DNA of 64,000 nucleotides from JANQOH01 sp965243325 (GTDB lineage: Bacteria; Pseudomonadota; Alphaproteobacteria; UBA7887). Numbering within the stretch: the stretch's first letter is position 1; each line of letters opens with the position of its first letter. Positions 17,066 to 28,000 of this stretch are shown piece by piece. The stretch is from the NCBI GenBank assembly GCA_965243325.1, contig CBDEUQ010000001.1:346467-410466 (forward strand). The letters are read 5' to 3'. Under the pieces are notes generated by a model that was not told the origin of the DNA, made no database searches, and worked only from the letters and a program-made list of their open reading frames with translations. The position numbers and the translations under genes were made by a program.

Positions 17066-18358
17066 TCACTGTGCGGATTGCGGTTTTGCGGGCGCCGCTG
17101 GACGCCCGTCGATCCGGGCGCCTTCGAGGAACACCAGCGTCACCTTCGTGCCGGCCTGGAGCTGGATCACCGGCTGATACTGCTCGGCGCGCCGGATCAT
17201 GTAGTCGGCCACCTTCTGCCCCGCCGAGGACGCCCCCGCGCCGAGCCCGGCGCGGCCGATGTCGGAAAGCGCCGTGTTGGCGACCGCGGCGCCGCCCGCG
17301 CCTGTCGCGACCGCCTGGGGCTGAAAGGCCTGCGCCACGCCCTGGCCGGCGCCGGAGATCATGCCGGCGAGGAACGCCTTCTCGACCAGCGCGCCCTCGC
17401 GGCTTACCACCGGGCCGCGCACCCCGGTCTTGCCCGAGCCCGCCACGAACCCCGCGACGTCGGTCTCGACCACCGTGCCCGGCTCCGGCCCGGCGCAGGT
17501 CATGGTCCGGAAGCGCACATAGACCTTCTCGGAGGAGAGATCGCCATGCGCCGCGCCCGTGACGGTGCAGCCGTCGATATCGACCTGCAGGGCGGTGCCG
17601 TCCTCGGCAGCGGTCCAGGCGGGGCCGGTGATGCGCATCAGCACGGGTCGGGGATCGCCCTGGGAGGAGATGCCGGCCGAGGCGTCGACGCCGGCCAGCA
17701 CCACGGCCTCGGCATGCGCGCCTGCCGGCAGCCAGGCTGAGACCGGCTTCGCCACGGCGTCGGCGACGAGTTCGGGACCGCTGCGGGGATCGGCTGCCGA
17801 GGACTTCAGCGCGCCCTCCAGCTCGAAGGTTTCGATCATGGGAGCGGGCGCGGCCGGGCCCGCCGGCTGTTGCCCTGTCGGCTGCGGACTGGTCGGCACC
17901 CGGAAGAACCCGTCACCGGCACCGCCATGACCGGTCTGCGGAAGGGGCGGCGTGCCGCCCGGTGTGACCGGAGCCTGAAGCCGGCCTTCGAGATCGGCGA
18001 TGATGGCGGCCTGCCGGTCGATCACCCTGCGCGCATCGGCGGCGTCCCGTTCCAGCGTCGCGCGCAGGCGGTCGTTGTCGGCGCGGAGCGTGCGCGCTTC
18101 CTGGCGCATCTCGCGCAGCTGCGTCTCGATCTCGCCGAGCCGGGCCTCCGAGCGCCGCGTCCACACCTTCTCGGCCATGTCGGGTTCGACGATCCCGGCC
18201 TCGATGCCGCCCCGCGGCGCCGGCTGCCCGCCGCCGCCCATGCCGAGCCAGGCGGCCAGCGCGACCAGCACGACCGCCGCGATCGCGGAGAACAGCAGCA
18301 GCTGGCGACGGCGCACGGCGTCGGCCGCGGCGGGATCGGCAGTCCGCCCGGCGCTCAT
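17066..18358 (-). CDS. traB: TraB core-channel protein (VirB10-like)
   Basis: 430 residues (F TraB 475). A membrane anchor at about residues 20-41 precedes a coiled-coil stretch (EARLGEIETQLREMRQEART, RLRATLERDAADARRVID), a Pro/Gly-rich linker and the C-terminal VirB10-like beta domain (PVLMRITGPAWTAAEDG, GARIDGRPA). It spans the periplasm between the inner membrane and TraV/TraK. ATGA overlap with traK. Confidence 0.92.
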   Translation of the reverse strand: MSAGRTADPAAADAVRRRQLLLFSAIAAVVLVALAAWLGMGGGGQPAPRGGIEAGIVEPDMAEKVWTRRSEARLGEIETQLREMRQEARTLRADNDRLRATLERDAADARRVIDRQAAIIADLEGRLQAPVTPGGTPPLPQTGHGGAGDGFFRVPTSPQPTGQQPAGPAAPAPMIETFELEGALKSSAADPRSGPELVADAVAKPVSAWLPAGAHAEAVVLAGVDASAGISSQGDPRPVLMRITGPAWTAAEDGTALQVDIDGCTVTGAAHGDLSSEKVYVRFRTMTCAGPEPGTVVETDVAGFVAGSGKTGVRGPVVSREGALVEKAFLAGMISGAGQGVAQAFQPQAVATGAGGAAVANTALSDIGRAGLGAGASSAGQKVADYMIRRAEQYQPVIQLQAGTKVTLVFLEGARIDGRPAAPAKPQSAQ

Positions 18359-19122
18359 TGCGGGGTCTCCGTGCCGGCGGTCTCGACGACCGCCACGGCG
18401 AGCCGCCCGCCCCTCGGTCCCGTGCCGGGACCCCCCAGCCAGAGCGCGGAAACATGGCCACCGGCCAGGCTTTCCCCGATGGTCCCGGCGAGGCCCGCGA
18501 GCCCGTCCCCGCCCGAGGGCGCGGAACGGCCGGCCTCGAACACGAGCGCCCGCAAGCGCGGGCCCCGCCAGGTCTCGATGAGCGTCAGGCCGGCGACGGA
18601 AACCCCGCCGCCGGACTCGATGGCATGACCCGCCAGTGGCTCGCGCCGCGCCACCGCCCGCACCAGCTTCACCAGCGCCGCGATATGGGGATCGGCTGCC
18701 GCCGGAACGGAGGCAGCGGCGGCGTCCTTCGACAGCGCCGCGTTGCGGATCAGGATCTGCGCCGCGTCGCGGTCGGAGGGCGTGAGAGTCAGCCGGTAGG
18801 TGAAGCCCTTCTCGGTGCCGAGGAACAGCGTGACCGGTGTCGCGGCCGGGGGCGTTCCCTCGACGCGCCTGAGCCAGAGATCGCCCGAGGCGGCATCATG
18901 CTCCACCGCATAACCGTCCGGCGCGCGCACCACCCGCGCGATCCGGTCGCCCGCCAGCGCGATCCGGTTGACGCCGGTCGCCGAGATCTCCGCCGCGAGC
19001 TCGGCATGGTCGGCCGCTTCCAGGATCTGCATCGCCGCCGCCGGCGCGGGCAGGGCGAATGTACCCACAAACATCAGGCACGCAGCAGCGAGCGAGCGCC
19101 GATAAATCCGTCTCATTCTCAA
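18355..19122 (-). CDS. traK: TraK secretin-like core protein (VirB9-like)
   Basis: 255 residues (F TraK 242). A signal peptide ends near PAPAAAM, then MQILEAADHAELAAEIS and the TraK domain ISATGVNRIALAGDRIARV with EKGFTYRLTLTPSDRDAAQI. It is the periplasmic/outer-membrane ring component. Position between traE and traB is as in F. Confidence 0.92.
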   Translation of the reverse strand: MRMRRIYRRSLAAACLMFVGTFALPAPAAAMQILEAADHAELAAEISATGVNRIALAGDRIARVVRAPDGYAVEHDAASGDLWLRRVEGTPPAATPVTLFLGTEKGFTYRLTLTPSDRDAAQILIRNAALSKDAAAASVPAAADPHIAALVKLVRAVARREPLAGHAIESGGGVSVAGLTLIETWRGPRLRALVFEAGRSAPSGGDGLAGLAGTIGESLAGGHVSALWLGGPGTGPRGGRLAVAVVETAGTETPQ

Positions 19123-19685
19123 TCCTCCAGTTGCTCGAAGCGCAGGAGCCCGATGCGCCCGGCGTCGATGCGGAAGGCGAGGCGGTAGCGCCGGTCCTCC
19201 CGCGCGGCCTCCTCGCGCCCGATCCAGGTCACCAGCTCGCCCGATATCTCCACCGCGAGACGCGCGGGATCGGCCTCGATGCCGTCGGGATAGAAGGCGC
19301 TGGCGAGATCGCGTCCGGCCATGCGGGCGGCCTCGGCCTCGACCCAGGCGCCGATCGCGCCGCGGGCGGAGGGATGCGCGAGACGCGCCGCCGCACGCCG
19401 CACATGGGAGGCGTTCTCCGGCGTCAGCGTCAGCAGCGTCACCGCCACGGTGCGGGCCATGTCTTCCAGATACCGCGCCCCGGCGCGGCCCTCGCCGGGG
19501 CCGCTGCCGCCGACCGCCCAGGACGGACCCGCCGAAGCCGGCACCAGCACCGTCGCCGTCTCGCGGCCGGCGAACCCCACGGTGAGCGCCAGATTGGCGG
19601 TCATCGAGAGCACCAGCAGGCCGGCCAGGGCGAGCCGGATGTCGCGCACCCGGCGGACCGCAAGATCGAGATCGACACGGCGCAT
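19119..19685 (-). CDS. traE: TraE inner-membrane transfer protein (VirB5/VirB8-like)
   Basis: 188 residues, the same length as F TraE. One N-terminal membrane helix (about 18-38) is followed by the periplasmic TraE domain, with LTPENASHVRRAAARLAHPS and FYPDGIEADPARLAVEISGE. It is required for pilus assembly. Starts overlap traL by one base. Confidence 0.92.
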   Translation of the reverse strand: MRRVDLDLAVRRVRDIRLALAGLLVLSMTANLALTVGFAGRETATVLVPASAGPSWAVGGSGPGEGRAGARYLEDMARTVAVTLLTLTPENASHVRRAAARLAHPSARGAIGAWVEAEAARMAGRDLASAFYPDGIEADPARLAVEISGELVTWIGREEAAREDRRYRLAFRIDAGRIGLLRFEQLED

Positions 19686-19978
19686 CAGCCGACGAACCGC
19701 CGGAGGTGGCTCGGCGGCGTCGCCTTGAGCCGCAGCACGAAGTCCGGCAGGAACCAGTAGAGCGCGTAGCGCGCGATATTGGCCCCGCCGCCGCGCTTCA
19801 CGCGCCTCAGCACCAGCCAGCCGCCGACGCCGGCGATCAGCCCCGGCACGAACTGGTTCGCGGCCAAACCGAGCAGGGCCGGGCCCATCAGCGCGGCGGC
19901 CTCGTCGACGGTCCAGAACAGCCAGCGCTCCGGGTCGTCGAGACGGCGCGGGATGGTGTGGCGGGCGGTGTCGTTCAT
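19685..19978 (-). CDS. traL: TraL inner-membrane protein (VirB3-like)
   Basis: 97 residues (F TraL 91). It has the typical start IPRRLDDPERWLFWTVDEA, two close membrane segments (about 27-58), and the ending YWFLPDFVLRLKATPPSHLR. The ATG at 19978 follows traA by 11 bases. The open frame upstream of it is shadow sequence. Confidence 0.93.
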   Translation of the reverse strand: MNDTARHTIPRRLDDPERWLFWTVDEAAALMGPALLGLAANQFVPGLIAGVGGWLVLRRVKRGGGANIARYALYWFLPDFVLRLKATPPSHLRRFVG

Positions 19979-19989
19979 CGCACGCCCCG

Positions 19990-20334
19990 TCAGATAATGG
20001 CCGTGCCGACCAGGCCGGTGACGATGCCGGTGCCGGCGCCGGCCGCGATGCCGACGCCGACCGCGCCCATCAGCTGCATGGCGTTGAAGCGCAGCACCGA
20101 GCCCACCAGGGCGGCGCCGACGGCGAGCGCCGCCGCGAGCTGGCCGCCGGTGCCGCCGACGATGTCGGACACCGTGTCGAGCGGCGCATCGAAGGTCGTG
20201 TCGGTGGTCGCCAGCGCGAGGTCCGGACCGGCCGCCATGGCGGCCATGACGAGCGCCGTGACGGCGAGAACGCGCATCGTGGCGTCCGGGCTGCTCATGC
20301 CGGCGACCGGCATCCTCTTCGCCGCCGCGCTCAT
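19990..20334 (-). CDS. traA: TraA conjugative pilin precursor
   Basis: 114 residues (F propilin 121). A long leader (about 43 residues, hydrophobic VLAVTALVMAAMAAG, likely cleaved after LALA) is followed by a mature region of about 70 residues with two hydrophobic helices (GGQLAAALAVGAALVGSVLR and GAVGVGIAAGAGTGIVTGLV). First structural gene of the operon, as in F. The ATG at 20334 overlaps the regulator's stop (ATGA). Confidence 0.87.
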   Translation of the reverse strand: MSAAAKRMPVAGMSSPDATMRVLAVTALVMAAMAAGPDLALATTDTTFDAPLDTVSDIVGGTGGQLAAALAVGAALVGSVLRFNAMQLMGAVGVGIAAGAGTGIVTGLVGTAII

Positions 20335-20687
20335 TGCGTCTCTCCCGGCGCCGGATCGCCCGATCCGTTCTTCGGCCGCCGCCGCCCACGGCACGGCTTC
20401 CCGGCCCGCGACCCGGGGCTGTCCCCCGGATCGGGGCGAGCCTGGGAGGCAGGCGCCCCCGGCAGCGCCGGGCGCTCGCCCGTGCCGTCGTCGGAGGTGG
20501 ACTTGCGCCGCCTTGTCCTGGCCCATTCGTCGAGGTCCTCGCGCAGATAGCGCACCCCGCCGCCGAAGCGCAGGAACACCGGCCCCTCGCCCGTCACCCG
20601 GTAGCGGTCGAGCGTGCGCGTCGACAGCCCGAGATGGAGCGCCGCCTCGCGCGCGGTCAGATAGATCGTCGTCCCCGTGTCCGTCAT
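20331..20687 (-). CDS. Helix-turn-helix (excisionase/AlpA-like) regulator heading the tra operon
   Basis: 118 residues. Residues 8-57 (YLTAREAALHLGLSTRTLDR, then YRVTGEGP, VRYLREDLDEWAR) form an HTH_17 winged helix as in AlpA/Xis-type DNA-binding proteins. The tail is basic and Gly/Pro-rich and includes a palindrome-derived RPDPGDSPGS. As the first gene, ATGA-coupled to traA, it is the likely local activator or repressor of the operon. Target sites would lie in the 628 bases upstream. Confidence 0.82.
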   Translation of the reverse strand: MTDTGTTIYLTAREAALHLGLSTRTLDRYRVTGEGPVFLRFGGGVRYLREDLDEWARTRRRKSTSDDGTGERPALPGAPASQARPDPGDSPGSRAGKPCRGRRRPKNGSGDPAPGETQ

Positions 20688-21315
20688 TCCCGTCTCCCTT
20701 CCTGTCCTCCCGGCTCAGGGCCGGGACAGGCTCCCCCGATCCGGGGCGCATGTGCGGCCATCGGAGCGAAGCGGGGCGATTCGGGATAGGGGCGATTTTC
20801 GGGAGTCGAAAAACGCCCCACAGTTTGGCCGCCAGTTGCCGCCGATCGGCGCCGGGCGTCGCCTGGACTGCGAATTCGCACCCGCGGGCGATCCGGCGGC
20901 CCCGGAGGTCCGGGACCGGATCGCCCCTCCAAGCGGGTGCCGGGCGGCTCGATGCGCGCGATATCGGCGGAGTCGATTCGTGCCCGCACGGGCGGCAGCG
21001 ATTGGCCGGGTCGATCGGCGGCTTCGCCGTAATCCGGATCGCCGGCTACGTCGAGAACCGATACCGGGCGTGCAGCATCCGGTGAAGGCCGTCAGCGGCG
21101 GTCACGACATCAGGCAAGCGGCGGAAGCCGTCGCGCATTTGCGGGCGACGGTGAATGACCGGACGACGAACGCCGGGTCGGACATGAGCCCGCGGGGTGG
21201 ACCGTCCGTGCGTGACGGTGACTGTCGTCGTTGCGTTCGAGCGGCGGCAGGCGGGCGTCAGGCGACCGCCGCGAACCGCATGGAGACGGCCGCGAGGCGC
21301 GCCGGCGCCCGCGGG
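20688..21315. other. Upstream region of the tra operon, no gene recognised
   Basis: 628 bases between the HTH gene and the broken DUF2285-like gene. It must hold the main tra promoter, but no clear -35/-10 pair can be called by eye. A GC palindrome variant lies at about 20717-20746 (CCGGGACAGGCT arm, GATCCGGGG arm). The open frames crossing it are Arg/Pro-rich shadows. Confidence 0.5.
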
Positions 21316-22025
21316 CTACGCTCCGGCGGCCATGTCTCGATACAGCTTCAGAATACGCCGTGCGGTGGCGAAGCGGCGCTTGACGCGCTCCTGCATCCAG
21401 CTGCCGGTCCAGTAGTCCGTCGCGACCTTCTCCGGCTCGAAGATGCGCGCCGCGTATTCCTCCCAGGTGAGCCCTTCCGCCTCGCTCTCCAGCGCCAGCA
21501 GAAGTTCGTCGTCCCCGTCGTCCCCCGTGCCCGCCCCGACCGAGGGACCGGCAGGTCGGACCACACGTCCTCGATGCGCGCCACGTCGCGCTCCACGACG
21601 AGGCGCAGCCCGCCGTCCTCCGGAAACTCGGTCCCGGCCGGCAGGCGGACCAGGACCGACACGCCCGGCCGCTCGATCCTGAGCAGCAGCGTGCCGTCGG
21701 CGAGACGCAGCCCGGTCAGCGCCACACCGCCCTCGGCCGCCAGCCGCACCAGCGGCGGCATGTCGAACGTCACGCGGCCCTCCATCACGCCGGCGCGGGC
21801 CCAGAAGGGCGCCAGCGGAAGCTCGGCATAGGGGTCCTCCCAGGCCGCCATGCCCCAGGCCATGGCGGCAAGGTCAACCGAGGTCTGGAGCCGCACCGGG
21901 AAGGGCGCCCGCTCCGGCAGGCCGGGCGGCGGCAGGCGCCGCTTCCAGGCGTCGCGATAGGCCTTGCTGGCCCGGATGAAGCGCCAGGCCCGCAGGGCAT
22001 CCCATCCGCTGACCCGCCGCGCCAT
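21316..22025 (-). pseudogene. DUF6499/DUF2285-like regulator, split by a frameshift
   Basis: Read in two frames it makes one protein of about 236 residues. The N-terminal part (22025 down to about 21560) has SGWDALRAWRFIRASKAYRD and a beta-rich middle, resembling DUF6499. The C-terminal part (from about 21560 to 21316) has LTWEEYAARIFEPEKVATDY, RRFATARRILKLYRDMA, which matches the DUF2285 HTH-like ending common in alphaproteobacterial integrative elements. The frame changes around 21540-21570, just after DLPVP. Either a genuine inactivating indel or a sequencing error in a GC-rich run. Confidence 0.65.
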
Positions 22026-22040
22026 CGGCCCGCGCGACGC

Positions 22041-25000
22041 CTACCAGCGCGCGCGGATCTCGAACCCGACGGTATGCTCCGCCTCGGCCGCGTCGCTCTC
22101 CCGGCGCGTCGCCCGGATACCGAACGACAGGTCCGGCGCGGTCGCCGCCTCCGGCGTCAAGCGCCAGCCGAAGCTGTAGTCGCGCGCGCCGGTGGCGAGA
22201 CCGAACCCGACATGCGGGCTGCCGGTGAAGCGGTCGCCGAAGACGGGCAAGCCGTAGGCCGCCTCCATCGCCCAGCGCGACGCGGCCTCGCTGCCCGCGC
22301 GGTCCTCCAGCGGGTCGTTGACGAACAACGCGTCGAGACCGCCCTGCGCCTGCCCGCCGAAGTCCTGGCGGAGGGAGAGGGACGGACCCCGCTGCGTCGC
22401 CGGAGCCGGATCGAAGCCCAGCGCCGCCGAGAACCCCCGGTCCTTCAGATCGTCGTTCTCGTGCGCCAGCAGCGTGCGGCCCGAGACGTCGAGCGAGAGA
22501 CCGAGCGAAGGATCGACCCAGGCAATGCCTCCGCCGACCTCGACCCCGAAACCGGTCTCGGCGTCGCCGCCGTCATGGCGCGCGCCGATCTCAAGCTTCG
22601 GCACGAGGCTTGCCCCGTTCCCGCGTCCAGCGCGGGACAGGCTCTCCATGGCGATGCGGTAGCTGCCCTCCAGGCCGAGCCGGAGCCGGGTCGCGTCGGA
22701 GTCCGTCGCATTGAGTTCGCCGGTCTTATCCGAGGAGGTCCGCGCCCACAACGCATCGGACGTGAGCGCCAGGGCGGGGCCGGAGCCTTCCTGCGGGGCT
22801 TCGAGCAGGTCGCCCCGCACGCCCGCCGCCGCCATGGTCCAGCTCGTGTCCGCGCTGTAGCTTTCCCCCATCGTCTTGAGCGTCACCTCGCCGGTGCCGT
22901 AGCCCGCCGCGCCCCAGAGCTTCAGACGCTCCGATGCCCGCAACGCCGCATAGGGGATCGCCGCCGTCAACGACGCCTCGACATCGCCGTCACCCGCACG
23001 CACCGCGCCGTCGTCGGCGCCCGTCTCCGCATCGGCGGGAGCGCCGATGGCGGCATACTTGCCCTCGGACGAGCTCTGGGTCAGCGCAAGCCCGATGAGC
23101 CAGTTGCCCCTGGCATAGTCCGCGCCCAGCATGCCGGTGGTCACCGTGCCGTCGAGGCGGATATCCGTCCCGTCTCCCCGGTCGGCGCCATCGAAGCTGT
23201 TCTGCGAGGCGCGGCCCCAGAAGGCGAGGCTGCCGCCCGCGCCGTCCCGCTGCCCGGTCAGCGAGAAGCTCGACCCGAGCAGCGCGTCGCGCGCCGTCAT
23301 CGTGCGCGATTGCGCCTGCGGCCTGTCGAAGCCGACGCCGAACGGATCGGCGTTGCTGCCGGGGCCTGCCCCGCCTGCCCCGGACAACGATCCGGGGAAC
23401 GCCGATCTGGGGCCTGCCGGGTCGGACGCATCCGCGCCGAGACCGCGCGCGATGCCCGCCATCGCCAGTGCCGCCTGCCGGTCGACCGGCATCGTGCCGG
23501 ACGTACCGGTGGCGCCGGGCGTCGCGCCCACTGCTGCCGGCTGCCCGAACGCCGCCGGGTCGAAGCTCATGGCCTGCCCGGCAACCGAGCCCTGCATCCC
23601 CGGCGTGCGGTCCGCCGACATGCGCCCGGCGATGCCGTCGAGCGCCTGCTCCGCCACCGTGCGCCCGAACCGCGCCAGATACGCACCCGGCATCGGATCG
23701 TCGTTCTCGATGGTCACCGTCGCATACACGCCCGCCGCCGGGACCGCGTTGCCGCCGGCCGGCATCACCAGCACCTCGAACACCTCGCCCCCGTCGTCAT
23801 GGCTGTCCTGTTTCGTCCGGACCCGGGCGTGCTTGAGCGTCTCGCCCGGCTTGAAGTGCAGGAACGCCCGCGTCGACCTGTAGTCCGCGAACGAGGCGTA
23901 GCCCTCGCTGCCCACCGGGGCGCCCATCGTCCTGTAGAACAGCCGCACGGGCTTCGTCGGCGCAGGGCTCAGCGTCACCGGGATCACGGCAACGCCGCCC
24001 TCCTGGACGGTCACGTCCTCGACCGAGATCGCCGGCGGTCCCGCGGCGGCGACGTCGTTGTCCGCCACCGCGACCGAGGCCGCGTCGTCCGGGGACGACG
24101 CCACCGTGTAGCCGTCGCCGGCATCGACCGTCGCACTGACCGAGCCGTCGGGCTCGTCCACCGCGTCGTCGTCCGTCTTCACGGTGAGCGTGGCTTCGGT
24201 TTCGCCCTTGAGGACGGTCACCGTCTTCCCGCCCTCGTCGGCCGCGGCCACGAAGTCGGAGCTTGTCCCGGACCCCGATCCGGGGCCCGCCTTCTCCGAG
24301 ACGGTGAGCGTCACCGCGAGATCGGCATCGACCGCCCGGTCCGCCGTCACCGTGAACACGGCATTACCGCCTTCGGTGATGGACGCCGCCTTGGCCGCGA
24401 CCGAGATCTCCGGCGGCGGCAGGTCGTCGTCGGCGATGGCGACCGTCCCGGAGGACGCCGCGCCGACCGTGTAGCCGGTGCCGGCATCCACCGTCACGCT
24501 CACCGAGCCGTCCGCCTCGTCCGCATCGTCGCCCGTCGTCGCAAGGGTCAGCACGTAGCTGCCACTCGTCGGGATGGTCACCGTCCGCTCTCCGGCGGTA
24601 ATGCCGTAATCGCCGCTCGCGGCAACCGTCACGGTCACCTGTAGCGCCGCAGCGGGCGCGGGATCGGCCGTCAGCGTGAAGGTCGCTGCCGTTCCCTCGG
24701 TGACGCCGGACCCCGCCGCGATCGTGACCTCCGGGTCGGGCGTTGCCGGCGCATCGTCGTCCGCGATGGCGACCGTCCCGGAAGAAGCGGAGCCGACCGT
24801 GTAGCCGGTGCCGGCATCCACCGTCACGCTCACCGAGCCGTCCGCCTCGTCCACCTCGTCGCCCGTGGTCGCCAGCGTCAGCGTGGCGCTGCCGGTCGTC
24901 GGAATGGTCACCGTCTGCGTGCCGGCGGTAATGCCGTAATCGCCGTCCGTCGCAACCGTCACGGTCACGTCCAGCGCCGCCGTTGGCGCGGGATCGGCCG

Positions 25001-28000
25001 TCAGCGTGAAGGTGGCGCTCGTGCCCTCCGTGACGCCGGACCCCGCCGCTATCGTTACCTCCGGATCGGCGGCCGGGTCGGGTGTCGTCGTCTGCCCGGC
25101 GAAGTATTGCTCCGCATAGGTCACCGCCTCGACCGTGCCGTCCCACGCCGTGTTGGCGCCGGGGCCGCCGTGGTTCCACACCCGCGTCGCATCCGCCACC
25201 GTCACCGCGGCCTGCGGATAGTCGACATACTCCGGATGCCCCATCGCCTTGAGGAACCGCTTGTTCCACCCGCCGCTGGCACCGTCGCCGTGCTGCTGCC
25301 GGGCCGTGAGCCGGTCGTAGAACGACTTCACCAGCGCCGCGTATTTCACCACCGGATGCGCCGCCGCCAGCGCCGGCGGGTCGTCGTCCGCAATGGCGAC
25401 GCTCCCGGAAGAAGCGGAGCCGACCGTGTAGCCCGTGCCGGCGTCCACCGTCACGCTCACCGAGCCGTCGGGCTCGTCCGCATCGTCGCCCGTCGTCGCC
25501 AGCGTCAGCGTGGCGCTGCCGGAGGTCGGGATGGTGACCGTCTGCGTGCCGGCGGCAATGCCGTAATCGCCGTCCGTCGCGACCGTCACGCTCACGTCCA
25601 GCGCCGCCGTGGGCGCCGGATCGGCCGTCAGCGTGAAGGTGGCGCTCGTGCCCTCGGTCACGCCGTCGCCCGCCGCAATCGTGACCTCCGGACCGGAGGC
25701 CGGGGGCGGCGCCACGTAAGCCTCGATGGCCTTCAGCGCATCGACGATGGGCTGCCAGCGCCCGCGCCAGCCGCGGCGGACATAGCCCTCCGCCTCCGCT
25801 ATGGTCATCGGGTTCGCATGGCTCTCCACCCCGAACGCCGCCAGCACCCGCGTGAAGCGCTCGTTGCGCGCCGCGGCGTTCGCCGACGGTATCGCCATCC
25901 ACTCGCGGATCTGCGCGATCAGCGCCGGGTCCACCGCCGGATGCGCCCCGGTCTCCGGGGCCGGATCGTCGTCGGCGATGGCGACCGTCCCGGATGAATC
26001 GGAACCCACCGTGTAGCCCGTGCCGGCGGCCACCGTCACGCTCACCGAGCCGTCCGCCTCGTCCGCCTCGTCACCCGTCGTCGCCAGGGTCAGCGTGGCG
26101 CTGCCGGAGGTCGGGATGGTGACCGTTTGCGTGCCGGCCGTAATGCCGTAATCGCCATCCGTCGCAACCGTCACGCTCACGTCCAGCGGCGCCGACGGCG
26201 CAGGATCGGCCGTCAGGGTGAACGTCGCAGCCGTGCCCTCGGTCACGCCATCGCCCGCCGCAATCGTCACCTCCGGACCGGAGGCCGGCGGCTGCACGGT
26301 CGTGCCGGAGAAATACGCCTCCGCATAGGCCAGCGCCGCGCCCACCGGCGCCCAGCGCGCCCAGTTGTGGGTGTCGTAGAGGTCCCTGGCCTCCGCCGCC
26401 GTCATCGCCGCCTGGGAGTAGGCCGCATAGGCCGGATCGCCCAGACCCTTCAGCACCCGCTTCCACCTCGTGTGCGCGCCGTCATTGTCATGGTCGCGGA
26501 TGTAGACGTCGCGGATGTCGGCCGCCAGCGCGGCATACTTCATCAGCGGATGGCCGGCGGGCCGCGTGCCGCCCTCGTCGTTGAGGATGACGAGGGTGCG
26601 GCTCAACGGACCCGTGAGACCGATGCCGAGTTCTTCCCACCGCTCGGAGAACATCCTCTGAAGCACCATCCGGATCGTCTCCCCGCTGTCCTCGTGGGAA
26701 TCGTCCAGCACCTCGATGCGGAGCCGCGAACGGGTCTCCCAGCGCGAGAACCGGCCGCCCGGACAGACCGCGGTGAGGATGGCCTCGTTCCCGTACGCGT
26801 CCTTGCCCCACACCCGGTAGTCGTACCCGTTGGCGCCGGTCTGGCTCATGTTCTTGCTGCGCCGCGCCGTGCTGTAGACGCACACCGCATAGTCGAGCTG
26901 CGCGGCCGGGAAGTTCAGCGCCCTCGAAAGCTCGACATCGACGTTGACCCACCGGTCGGCGGCGTCTTCGCGTATGGAGGTCGTCGACAGGTCGAACGAC
27001 ACGTTCTCCGCCCGCGTCCGATCCGGCGCCGCGTCGTCGTCGAGCACCGTCACCCGGGCCTCGGGGTGATACCCGAACTGGCCCGAGCCCGGGCGCACCC
27101 GGTAGCCGCCGTCGACATCGCGCGCCTGCGCCCAGACCGCGCCGTCCGGCTCGTCCGTCGTGTCGCCAAGGGTCGGCACCTCGAAGATCGTGGCGCTCTG
27201 GCCGCGCGGAATCGTGACCGTCCGGAAACCCTGGTTCCTGCCCGACACGAAGTGCGAGAGGCCCCGGCCCCCCGCATCCGCCACGACCACCCGCACATCC
27301 AGGTCCCGCCCCGGCGCCGGGTTCGCGCGCAGCACGAACTCCGCCGTCTGGCCCTCGGTGATGCTGCCGGTGCCGCCCGCCGTGATCCAGACGCAGTTCG
27401 TGCAATCCGACGCCGCGTCGTCGTCGACCACCGCCACCCGGACGGTCCCGCTCACCGAGCCGTAGCCGCCGCCCGAGGCGCTGTGGGCAATGGTCGCCGT
27501 CTCGTCGTCCAGGTCGCCGTCATGGCTCGCGCGCACCGTCACCGTCTGCGGGACGTTCCAGAGCTTCGTGCTGCCGCTGGCGTTGAAGGTCAGGGTCGCC
27601 GGACTGAAGCTGACATGGCTGCTGCCCGCGCGCGTCGGGGTCACAGTCACCGGGCCCGAGGGCATCATCCCGAGGCGCACCGTGTAGGTCTTGCTCCCGC
27701 CCTCCATCACCGACAGCGAGGAGGTCGAGAAGACCAGCGACGCCACGTCGTCGTCGCGCACCGTTACCGGCAGACTCTGCCGTACCCCGTCGTAGCCGCC
27801 GCCCACGGCGATGAAGAGGATCGACAACGTGTCGTCCGTCCCGTCCACGTCATGGCCCGCGGTCAGCGTCACCGTCTGCGGCTCGCTCCAGTTCTGGGGC
27901 GTGAAGCTCAGCGCTATGGGGTTGCGCGTGAGCTCGCCGACCACCGACGTGGTCACCCCCACATCGCCCGTGGGCGCCGACCCGAGCGCCACCGTGAAGG

